Positions 29,199 to 36,896 of a stretch of DNA of 38,332 bases are shown piece by piece. Origin of the DNA: Streptococcaceae bacterium (GTDB lineage: Bacteria > Bacillota > Bacilli > Lactobacillales > Streptococcaceae); assembly GCA_031254115.1 (NCBI GenBank), contig JAIRUZ010000064.1:1-38332 (forward strand), read 5' to 3'. Each line of letters begins with the position of its first letter. The stretch's first letter is position 1. The position numbers and the translations under genes are program-made. The notes under the pieces were generated by a model, which was not told where the DNA came from, did no database searches, and saw only the letters and a program-made list of their open reading frames with translations.

Positions 29199-30073
29199 TC
29201 GTCATCCTCCAAAAGTTCTGTCAGCGCTGATAGCTTTTCGCCCGAGAGCGCAACAAGCGGCATGCGAAGCGGTCCTGCCGGCAAGCCCAAATGCGCAAGC
29301 GCCGCCTTGACAGGAATCGGATTTGTTTCAGAAAACAGCGCATGAATTAAGTCCAAATGCAGCAACTGATTGTCGCGCGCGTCTTGAAGATGGCCTGACG
29401 CGAAGCTCTTAACGAGCGCTGCGACCGCGCGTGGCTGAATATTGGCCCAAACACTGATGACACCCGCGGCGCCAAGCGCAAGAAATAGCAAATTCAAGTC
29501 ATCATTGCCAGAAAATAGCGCAAAATCGTCCGAAATAAGCCGCGCAGCCGCGCTCGCGTAACCCATATCGCCCGACGCTTCCTTGAGCCCCACGATATTG
29601 GGATGAGAAGCGAGCGCGCGCAAAACGGGCAGCGAAATCTGGCAACCCGTACGCCCAGGCACATTGTAGAGCACAATCGGCTGTTTCGCCGCGTCAGCCA
29701 GCGCCGTAAAATGTGCCAACATGCCCGCGTCAGACGTGCGATTGTAATACGGCGTGATGCACAAAAGCGCATCAATGCCCGAAAGCGCGCCATAATTCCT
29801 GATCTTCTCAAGCGATTCAGCCGTTGCGTTCGAGCCAGCGCCGACCATGACAACCACGCGGCCCGCAATCTTGTCAATTGCAAAACGCACAATTTCAAGC
29901 TCTTCGTCAGCTGTCAGCGTGGGCGACTCTCCCGTTGTGCCAACTAGCAAAATACCATCAATGCCCGCTGCAATTTGAAATTCAATCAGCTCAGCGAGCC
30001 CATCAAAATCGACTGAAAAGTCAGATTTCATAGGTGTCACCAGCGCCACAATCACTCCTTGTATTTTTTTCAT
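29195..30073 (-). CDS. dapA: 4-hydroxy-tetrahydrodipicolinate synthase
   Basis: VALVTPM, LLVGTTGESPTLTADEE, YYNRTSDAG, LYNVPGRTGCQI, GLKEASGDM. Confidence 0.96.
   Translation of the reverse strand: MKKIQGVIVALVTPMKSDFSVDFDGLAELIEFQIAAGIDGILLVGTTGESPTLTADEELEIVRFAIDKIAGRVVVMVGAGSNATAESLEKIRNYGALSGIDALLCITPYYNRTSDAGMLAHFTALADAAKQPIVLYNVPGRTGCQISLPVLRALASHPNIVGLKEASGDMGYASAAARLISDDFALFSGNDDLNLLFLALGAAGVISVWANIQPRAVAALVKSFASGHLQDARDNQLLHLDLIHALFSETNPIPVKAALAHLGLPAGPLRMPLVALSGEKLSALTELLEDDE
29218..29233. repeat. iterated palindrome, 1 mismatch, in dapA
   Basis: CTGTCAGCGCTGATAG; reads LSALTE on minus strand. Confidence 0.85.
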
Positions 30074-30083
30074 TTCTCCGCTC

Positions 30084-31610
30084 CTATTTTTCTAAACTTT
30101 CCTCAATTTTTTCAACCGATTGCTCAGTGTCATTGGCAAGCGCGCCGCGCGACAAATTCACGTCTTCAAGCGGAATCAATTTTGTTTTCTTGACAACTTT
30201 ATAACCAATATACAAAATCAGGAATAACGGTAGCGCCATGTAAGTCGTGAGAATCGCCGACCAGTTCCAATGCGCGATTCCGCCGTCAAAATTTGTTGTG
30301 CCGTAGCTTTGCCCAAGCGTAATTGCGACCGACATCACGAGCGCAAGAAGCGGCCCAACAGGAAACCATTTGGCGTGATAACCAAGCTCCGAAACGCTGT
30401 GGCCCTGTCTTATAAACGCGCGACGGAAACGGAAATGGGAAATCGCAATACCAATCCAAGCCAGAAAACCCGACAAGCCCGACGCCGCAAGCAAATACGT
30501 ATAAAAACTCGTCCCGAAAATACTTGTCACAAACGCAAACAGCCCAATAATTGTCGTGACAATGACGGCAATCATCGGAATACCGCGGCCGTCTTTTGTT
30601 TTGCTGAAAATCTTCGGCGCATAACCTTCAAGAGATAAGCTATAAAGCATGCGCGACGCGGCATACAGCCACGAATTCGCTGCGGAAATAACCGACGTCA
30701 AGATGACCGCGTTCATGATAGAAGCCGCTGCCGCGAGTCCTGCTTTCTCAAAAATCAGCGTAAACGGCGAAATCGAAATATCATTATTGACAGACGCGTT
30801 CAAAAGATTGGGGTCTTTGTACCAAATCAGCGCGCCGATAATGAAAATTGTCAAGAAATAGAACAGCACAATACGCCAAAAAACTTGCTTAATCGCAGTC
30901 GGCACTGTTTTCTCCGGATTTTCAGATTCGCCTGCGGCAATGCCCACGATTTCGGTTCCTTGAAACGAAAAGCCCGCAATCATCAACACGGCAAGCATTC
31001 CGCCAGCACCGCCAATGAAACCACCTTTGCCGCCAGCTGACAGATTTTTCGCAATATCAAGCCCTGGCTGATGCATAATTCCAAAAATTGTCAACACGCC
31101 AATGCCAAGGAAAACGATCACGGCAATGACTTTAACAAGCGCCATCCAAAACTCGGCTTCGCCGTAAGCGCGCGCCGACGTCAAATTAATCACTAATATA
31201 AGGAAAAGAATCAGCGCTGACCAAATCCACGTGGGCACATTTGGCAGCCAAAATTTCATGATAAGGCCAACCGTTGCGGCTTCTACAGCCACGGTGATAG
31301 CTGAATTGAACCAGTAATTCCAGCCCATTGCAAAGCCAAATGCGCGGTCAACATAACGGCTCGCAAAAGTCGCAAATGAGCCGGACAGCGGCAAATAAGA
31401 TGACATTTCGCCGAGCGATGTCATCAAGAAAAAGACCATCAGCCCGATAGCTGCATAAGCAATGAGCGCGCCAAACGGCCCCGCTTGTGAAATGGTTGCG
31501 CCCGAGCCGATAAAAAGCCCTGTGCCAATTGTGCCGCCCAGCGCAATCATCGTCAAATGGCGCTGCTTGAGCCCACGCTTGACCTGATTGTCAGTTGTTT
31601 GATTTTCCAT
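30084..31610 (-). CDS. lysP: amino acid permease, probable lysine-specific permease
   Basis: LKQRHLTMIALGGTIGTGLFIGSGATISQAGP, FSFQGTEIVGIAAGES; downstream of lysine riboswitch. Confidence 0.9.
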   Translation of the reverse strand: MENQTTDNQVKRGLKQRHLTMIALGGTIGTGLFIGSGATISQAGPFGALIAYAAIGLMVFFLMTSLGEMSSYLPLSGSFATFASRYVDRAFGFAMGWNYWFNSAITVAVEAATVGLIMKFWLPNVPTWIWSALILFLILVINLTSARAYGEAEFWMALVKVIAVIVFLGIGVLTIFGIMHQPGLDIAKNLSAGGKGGFIGGAGGMLAVLMIAGFSFQGTEIVGIAAGESENPEKTVPTAIKQVFWRIVLFYFLTIFIIGALIWYKDPNLLNASVNNDISISPFTLIFEKAGLAAAASIMNAVILTSVISAANSWLYAASRMLYSLSLEGYAPKIFSKTKDGRGIPMIAVIVTTIIGLFAFVTSIFGTSFYTYLLAASGLSGFLAWIGIAISHFRFRRAFIRQGHSVSELGYHAKWFPVGPLLALVMSVAITLGQSYGTTNFDGGIAHWNWSAILTTYMALPLFLILYIGYKVVKKTKLIPLEDVNLSRGALANDTEQSVEKIEESLEK

Positions 31611-31631
31611 GAAAATCCTCCATCTAAAAAA

Positions 31632-31672
31632 TATAAAGAAAAATAGTCCTCTCGATAGATAAAGAAGACTAT
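31632..31672 (-). terminator. riboswitch expression-platform terminator ATAGTCTTCT...AGAGGACTAT plus TTTTTCTTT
   Basis: 10-bp stem with U run on the minus strand upstream of lysP. Confidence 0.8.
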
Positions 31673-31684
31673 GGCTAAAATTTT

Positions 31685-31870
31685 ACAAAAAAGATTAACC
31701 GCTAGCACTCCGCTGCCCGTTGTGAGCAACGACAGTCTGCAAAGTATCTCCTTGCAGCCCAAGAAGAAAGTTGGACGCCCCTCTTCTTTCGGCAAACTTT
31801 CCTTTAGAAAGCGTCAACGCGTGTCCCGCTCAGCTTTCCGACTCTAAAGTTTGCAACCTCTATCGATAAT
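31685..31870 (-). ncRNA. lysine riboswitch (L box) aptamer
   Basis: minus-strand GATAGAGGTTGCAAACTT ... GCCGAAAGAAGAGGGGCGTCC ... CTTGGGCTGCAAGG ... CAGACTGTC ... GGGCAGCGGAGTGCTA; matches recalled L-box conserved blocks; followed by terminator and lysine operon. Confidence 0.88.
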
Positions 31871-31874
31871 GTCA

Positions 31875-31903
31875 AGTGTAACCTTTTCTCTTGGCATTGT
31901 CAA
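31875..31903 (-). promoter_or_regulatory. lysP operon promoter TTGACA-N17-TACACT
   Basis: consensus -35, 17-nt spacing, directly upstream of riboswitch. Confidence 0.75.
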
Positions 31904-31916
31904 GCACCAAGCGTGC

Positions 31917-31945
31917 TTGCATATCGTAAAAAAAAATGGTATAAT
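31917..31945 (+). promoter_or_regulatory. rpsF operon promoter TTGCAT-N17-TATAAT, extended -10 TGG
   Basis: read from sequence. Confidence 0.75.
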
Positions 31946-32017
31946 TTTCTTTCGTGAGTAACCCTCACTTCCTGGCGTTAAAGACGTCAGGCATTAGTCC
32001 AAAAGGAGGAAAAATCA

Positions 32018-32419
32018 ATGACTAAATACGAATTGCTCTATATCATTCGCCCAAACATTGATGATGCTGCAAAAAATGCTTTGGTAGAGCGTTTTGACAA
32101 CGTTTTGACGGAAAATGGTGCGACCATTGAATTGTCAAAAGATTGGGAAAAACGTCGCCTCGCGTATGAAATCCGCTTTAACGGCGAAATCATTCGCGAA
32201 GGTCTCTATCATCTCGTGAATTTTGAAGCTGAGTCTAACGCGGCTTGGGTTGAATTTGACCGTCTGGCTAAGATTTCTGGCGACATTATCCGTCAAAATG
32301 TCTTGGTAGTTGACGCGTATCCAGGTCTTCCAAAAGCAAAAAAAGCTGCGAAAGCTGACGTTGCCGAAGAAGTTGCTGAAGTTGAAGTTGCTGCTAAAGC
32401 AGCAGAAAGCGTTGAATAA
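32018..32419 (+). CDS. rpsF: 30S ribosomal protein S6
   Basis: [30 protein letters not shown]. Confidence 0.96.
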   Translation: MTKYELLYIIRPNIDDAAKNALVERFDNVLTENGATIELSKDWEKRRLAYEIRFNGEIIREGLYHLVNFEAESNAAWVEFDRLAKISGDIIRQNVLVVDAYPGLPKAKKAAKADVAEEVAEVEVAAKAAESVE

Positions 32420-32904
32420 TGATTAACAATGTGACTCTTGTGGGACGCTTAACGCGTGACCCAGAGCTGCGCACAACAGGCACGGGCACGGCAGTTGCAA
32501 CATTTAGCCTTGCGGTCAATCGGCGTTTTAAAAATGCGGCGGGCGAGCGCGAAGCAGATTTTATCAACTGTGTCATTTGGCGTCAAGGGGCCGAAAATTT
32601 GGCTGCTTGGGGGAAAAAAGGTGCGCTAGTTGGCGTGGTCGGTTCGATTCAAACGCGGAGTTACGACAATAATCAAGGTCAAAAAGTCTATGTGACCGAG
32701 GTTGTGGTTGACAATTTCCAGATGCTTGAAAGCCGCGCACAGCGCGAGCAGAACGGAACGGCAGGCGGTGGCAATTATTCGGCCGCAAGTCGTCCAACGC
32801 CGCAAACACAACAAGCAGCTCCAAACTTTGGACCTGATGATCCGACAAATCCGTTTGGCGGCGCAACGCCGATGGATATTTCAGACGACGATCTTCCATT
32901 CTGA
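32419..32904 (+). CDS. ssb: single-stranded DNA-binding protein
   Basis: [36 protein letters not shown]-terminal [10 protein letters not shown]. Confidence 0.97.
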   Translation: MINNVTLVGRLTRDPELRTTGTGTAVATFSLAVNRRFKNAAGEREADFINCVIWRQGAENLAAWGKKGALVGVVGSIQTRSYDNNQGQKVYVTEVVVDNFQMLESRAQREQNGTAGGGNYSAASRPTPQTQQAAPNFGPDDPTNPFGGATPMDISDDDLPF

Positions 32905-32924
32905 TAAGCAGATGGAAATGTGAG

Positions 32925-32969
32925 CGCTGAATGCAAATTCAGCGGGATTAAGATTTGCACGGCAAATCT
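32925..32969 (+). promoter_or_regulatory. two perfect 8-bp hairpins in the ssb-rpsR intergenic region
   Basis: CGCTGAAT-GCAA-ATTCAGCG and AGATTTGC-ACG-GCAAATCT. Confidence 0.65.
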
Positions 32970-32986
32970 AAGAAAGGATACGAATT

Positions 32987-33235
32987 ATGGCTTTTCAACA
33001 ACGTCGCGGTAACTTCAAACGCCGCAAAAAAGTTGATTTTATTGCAGCTTCAAAAATTGATTACGTTGATTACAAAGATACGGAGCTTTTGGGACATTTT
33101 GTTTCTGAGCGCGGAAAAATCTTGCCACGTCGCGTGACGGGCACGTCTGCAGCAAATCAGCGCAAAGTCGTTAATGCAATCAAACGTGCGCGCGTGATGG
33201 CTTTGATGCCATTCGTCGCTGACGAAAACAACTAA
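32987..33235 (+). CDS. rpsR: 30S ribosomal protein S18
   Basis: [73 protein letters not shown]. Confidence 0.97.
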   Translation: MAFQQRRGNFKRRKKVDFIAASKIDYVDYKDTELLGHFVSERGKILPRRVTGTSAANQRKVVNAIKRARVMALMPFVADENN

Positions 33236-33242
33236 AATGAAA

Positions 33243-33265
33243 CCTGTCAGCTGACAGGTTTTTTT
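33243..33265 (+). terminator. rpsR terminator CCTGTCAGCTGACAGG plus T run
   Basis: perfect dyad made of the same CTGTCAG/CTGACAG arms. Confidence 0.8.
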
Positions 33266-33397
33266 GATGCAATAAAGGCAATGTTTCTCTGGATAATTTT
33301 TAGTGTGAGCGTGCTGGTGCTGATTTACGGCGTTTTTGTCGAGCCAAATCGACGCCGTACTGTAAACCATTTCTGTGGAATTTGGTATAATAAGTCA

Positions 33398-34192
33398 ATG
33401 AATAAGAAACTGCTCGGTGCAGAAATCAAGAAACTCCGCTTGGAAAAAAGGCTTTCTCAAAAAGAATGTTGCGCGGGAATTTGCTCGCAGCCGCTTTTGT
33501 CGCATATTGAGTCGGGCGATTATATGCCCGCAGCTGATATTTTGCTGGGACTTTTGGCACGCTTGGGAATTTCGGCAGCTGATTTGACGCTGCAAAGTTA
33601 TTTTCCGATGAGCCCAAATAAAAGCATGAACGCGTTCTGTGAAACGCTTTGCCGCGCGCATGATTATGAAAAATTACGCGATTTTTTACTGGACGACGCA
33701 ACAATCGACGCGGTGACAGAAGCAGAGCAGACGGGCTATTTTTATTATTTGGCGGTGGCTGAAGCGCAGACAGGCGACGCGACGGCTGCCAGTCAAAATT
33801 TTCAACTGGCGCGCGCAGAAACTGACAAATTGACGCTGATTTCACGCCTGAGTGATGCGGCTTTGGGCGTTTTAGCGGCACGAAAAGGGCAGAAAAATGC
33901 GACTGTGGCTGTGTTCACGCGTGCATTTGAGAGGCTTGACGCGGCTCATTATGATGAAAATCTCAACAGTTTGTATTATTTGAAAGCCTACAGCGCCCAC
34001 CTCTTGCACGACGATCTGTCAGCGCTGACAACGCTTGAGACGGGTATTCGCTTCATTTCTGAGCATGATTCGCACTATATGTTAGCCAATTTTTATTATC
34101 TCGCGGCGCAATTAGCTACAGAAAAATCTGATTTCTTGCGTCACAGCGCGCTTTTTTCGAGCTTATATCACGAAAAAATTTATAAAGTATAA
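33398..34192 (+). CDS. HTH_3 (XRE) transcriptional regulator with TPR-like C-terminal region (RRNPP/Rgg-like architecture)
   Basis: LGAEIKKLRLEKRLSQKECCAGICSQPLLSHIESGDYMPAADILLGLLARLGIS followed by helical repeats; start at MNKKLLG. Confidence 0.75.
   Translation: MNKKLLGAEIKKLRLEKRLSQKECCAGICSQPLLSHIESGDYMPAADILLGLLARLGISAADLTLQSYFPMSPNKSMNAFCETLCRAHDYEKLRDFLLDDATIDAVTEAEQTGYFYYLAVAEAQTGDATAASQNFQLARAETDKLTLISRLSDAALGVLAARKGQKNATVAVFTRAFERLDAAHYDENLNSLYYLKAYSAHLLHDDLSALTTLETGIRFISEHDSHYMLANFYYLAAQLATEKSDFLRHSALFSSLYHEKIYKV
34016..34031. repeat. iterated palindrome, 1 mismatch, in HTH/TPR regulator gene
   Basis: CTGTCAGCGCTGACAA; reads LSALTT. Confidence 0.85.
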
Positions 34193-34256
34193 GCATGCTT
34201 ATTTTAGTTTTGGACAAATTTCTCCTATAATCGCAACATTAAGAAAGGAGATTTTC

Positions 34257-34667
34257 ATGAAAACTTTATTTGAAAATCAAGCAAACACCACCGCAACCGT
34301 TGACGCAACGCACACTTTCCTCGAAGCTCCAGAAAATATTGCCCGCTGGGCTTACGATGTCGTGAAAATGGTGCCTGAAAACGCGCTGAAATTTAGGATT
34401 GTAAGGCCTGAGCCAACGTTTAACGGACAAGAAATCCTCACGGTGCACAGCGGCGCGAATGCTGTCAGCTACGTTGTGACGGGCGAAATGCTTGATTACA
34501 CGATTGTCTTTGGGCTGTCAGCGCTGACAGACGGCACACAGATTACCGAGCGCGTTGAAGCAGAAAATCTAGGCAAATTGAGCCTCCCGCTCAAATTCAT
34601 GACGCCCATCATGCAACGCGAATTTCAAAAAAATTTGACGATGCTTGTCGCTTTACTAGGAAAATAA
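34257..34667 (+). CDS. SRPBCC/START-like domain protein
   Basis: size and FLEAPENIARWAYDVVKMVPENA pattern; RBS AAAGGAG. Confidence 0.6.
   Translation: MKTLFENQANTTATVDATHTFLEAPENIARWAYDVVKMVPENALKFRIVRPEPTFNGQEILTVHSGANAVSYVVTGEMLDYTIVFGLSALTDGTQITERVEAENLGKLSLPLKFMTPIMQREFQKNLTMLVALLGK
34515..34530. repeat. iterated palindrome (exact) in SRPBCC gene
   Basis: CTGTCAGCGCTGACAG; reads LSALTD. Confidence 0.9.
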
Positions 34668-34670
34668 AAC

Positions 34671-34700
34671 AAAAATCCTTTCATACCAGAAAGGATTTTT
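34671..34700. terminator. terminator AAAAATCCTTTC...GAAAGGATTTTT
   Basis: 12-bp stem. Confidence 0.85.
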
Positions 34701-34759
34701 GATTCATTTGACAAGGCCGAAAAGTCGCCCAGCTGAACCTGCTTTTCCTTATGTCTGCC

Positions 34760-35134
34760 CTATTTCTCCATCGTCATCTGATTGAGCTGTTCCTCGATTG
34801 CTTCAAAAGAAGCGCCAGCTTGTAAAAGTGCGGCTGCAGTGTAGCTTCCTTCAACCACAGGTACGCTAAAAAGTGTCATCTCTTTAGTTGTCATCTCTGC
34901 GACCATCTCTAAATTCATGCGCGCGCTTCCCAAGTCAAAGAAAGTCAGCAATTTATCAGCCGTATTTGCCTCAACAGCCGTCATGATTGCTTCAAATGAC
35001 GTGCCAATGCTGCCATCATCAAGTCCGCCGGCAATGGTTATCGAAACGTCTCTAGCAACTTCTTGGAGCAGCTGATAAATCCCAGATGCAATCTCTTTTG
35101 AGTGAGAGGCGATGACAATTCCGTAATCACTCAT
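34760..35134 (-). CDS. dhaM: PTS-dependent dihydroxyacetone kinase phosphotransferase subunit DhaM
   Basis: YGIVIASHSKEIASGIYQLL, GGLDDGSIGTSF; start at MSDYG. Confidence 0.92.
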   Translation of the reverse strand: MSDYGIVIASHSKEIASGIYQLLQEVARDVSITIAGGLDDGSIGTSFEAIMTAVEANTADKLLTFFDLGSARMNLEMVAEMTTKEMTLFSVPVVEGSYTAAALLQAGASFEAIEEQLNQMTMEK

Positions 35135-35711
35135 CGCACACCTCAAGATAACTCTCAAAAAGATAAGCGCTCGATTGTGTGCCAGGATCAATATGCCCTA
35201 ACGAGCGTTCGCCCAAATAAGAAGCGCGTCCTTTGGTTGCTAAAATCCCCTTGCTTGCCTCAACATAACGGTTCAATTTCTCTTTAGAAGCTGAGTTTGT
35301 CTGTAAATCTTTCAAAAAGGCAGCCCAAATATCAACCATTGTCTTCTCGCCAACTTGCGCTTTTCCGCGCATCTGTATGGCGTAAAGCCCTGACGAAATA
35401 AGCTCTGTCATCTCGGTACTCTCAATCGCCGTTTTGCTCATCGCAAGAAAAGCAGAGCCATAAAGTGGCCCAGACGCCCCACCGACTTTTGACATCAACG
35501 TCATGGCTGTCTTTTTGAAAATGTCTGAAACAGAGGTAAACGCTGCCCCTTCAAAAGCTTTCAGCGTTTCACTCATGCCGCGTGCCATGTTCGCGCCGTG
35601 GTCGGCGTCTCCGATTGGGGTATCAAGCGTGCTCAGATAAGCCTTATTTGCTTGGATTTTTTCATTAAATTTTGACAACCAAGCGCGTGTTATTTCTAGT
35701 GTTAGTTCCAT
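35127..35711 (-). CDS. dhaL: dihydroxyacetone kinase ADP-binding subunit DhaL
   Basis: TPIGDADHGANMARGM, SKVGGASGPLYGSAF; start at MELTLEI. Confidence 0.94.
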   Translation of the reverse strand: MELTLEITRAWLSKFNEKIQANKAYLSTLDTPIGDADHGANMARGMSETLKAFEGAAFTSVSDIFKKTAMTLMSKVGGASGPLYGSAFLAMSKTAIESTEMTELISSGLYAIQMRGKAQVGEKTMVDIWAAFLKDLQTNSASKEKLNRYVEASKGILATKGRASYLGERSLGHIDPGTQSSAYLFESYLEVCDE

Positions 35712-35713
35712 TT

Positions 35714-36703
35714 TCACCACGCAATCGTTTTGACTGGCTCGTTTAAAGCAGTGAGCCAATTTTCATCTTCGAGTTTGATGAGAGTGAGCGAAAGCCCAGC
35801 CATGTCAATCGATGTCATGTAATTCCCGACTTTTTTAAAAACGAGATCTATTTTTTCAACCGCCAGAAGTTGCGCGACATCGTTTGTAAAAATAAACTGT
35901 TCCATAAGCGGTGTAGCGCCCATTCCGTTGACGAGAACGCCATATTTTTCGCCTGGCATAAAGTTGAATTCTTCTTTGAGTTTGTAAACAAGCTCATGCG
36001 CGAGTTCTTTAGAGGGCTTCATGGCTTCTAGGCGATATCCAGGCTCGCTGTGAATGCCTACGCCGTATTCAAGCTCATTGTCAGAAAGCTCGAACCCAGG
36101 TTTCCCAACTTCTGGAACGGTTGCGGCCGAAAGAGCGACGCCGATCGTTTTGATATTTTTGACAAGCTGATTAGCCGTTTGCTTGATTTCTTCGAGAGTT
36201 GCGCCCGCACGCGCGAGACTCCCTAAAATCTTGTGTACCAAAACAGTACCTGCAACGCCGCGCCGTCCTTGTGTGTAAAGCGAATTTTCCACGGCGATAT
36301 CATCGTCTACGATGATTTCTTCAACGCGAATGTCCTCCATTTCGGCCATTTCTTTTGCCATCTCAAAATTCATCACGTCGCCTGAGTAGTTTTTGATGAT
36401 GAGCATTACGCCAGCACCTTCGTCAGCTGCTTTAATCGCTTCGTAGATTTGATCGGGCGTTGGTGACGTGAAAACGGCGCCACAAACAGCGGCTGAAAGC
36501 ATCCCATCGCCAACAAATCCTGCATGCGACGGTTCGTGCCCTGAGCCGCCACCAGAAACAAGCCCGACTTTACCAGATTTTGCGGTTTTTCGGACAATAA
36601 TTTCCCCTTCTGGAAGTTTTTTAACAAGCCCGTCATAAGTGAAAGTTAGGCCATCAAGCATTTCTTTAACGACGTCTTCAGGTTTATTGATAATTTTTTT
36701 CAT
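35714..36703 (-). CDS. dhaK: dihydroxyacetone kinase subunit DhaK
   Basis: GLVSGGGSGHEPSHAGFVGDGMLSAAVCGAVFTSPTPDQI, GVGIHSEPGY. Confidence 0.95.
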   Translation of the reverse strand: MKKIINKPEDVVKEMLDGLTFTYDGLVKKLPEGEIIVRKTAKSGKVGLVSGGGSGHEPSHAGFVGDGMLSAAVCGAVFTSPTPDQIYEAIKAADEGAGVMLIIKNYSGDVMNFEMAKEMAEMEDIRVEEIIVDDDIAVENSLYTQGRRGVAGTVLVHKILGSLARAGATLEEIKQTANQLVKNIKTIGVALSAATVPEVGKPGFELSDNELEYGVGIHSEPGYRLEAMKPSKELAHELVYKLKEEFNFMPGEKYGVLVNGMGATPLMEQFIFTNDVAQLLAVEKIDLVFKKVGNYMTSIDMAGLSLTLIKLEDENWLTALNEPVKTIAW

Positions 36704-36843
36704 AAAATTACCTCCTTTTTATAATTTATTTTGTTATACCAACTATATACTATGAATTATATCAGAAAACGTATAAAAATTGCAGTAAATTTCCACTTAA
36801 AAATAAACAACTCTCGAGGTGGACAATGAAGCGAAGCGGAATA

Positions 36844-36880
36844 ACAAAATAAAATCGAATAATTGCCGCTTTTATTTTGT
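36844..36880. repeat. perfect 11-bp inverted repeat ACAAAATAAAA-N15-TTTTATTTTGT abutting the prfC -10
   Basis: read from sequence. Confidence 0.85.
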
Positions 36881-36896
36881 GTTATAATAACGTGTT

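Noticed and set aside
31553-31795. 80-aa minus-strand ORF upstream of lysP
   Set aside because: It overlaps the lysine riboswitch and its terminator; the coding potential is incidental.
34671-36896. dhaKLM as horizontally acquired because it lacks the palindrome
   Set aside because: Long native-looking genes (dnaK, zwf, GT2, wecB, rlmN) also lack the full palindrome, so absence alone is not evidence.
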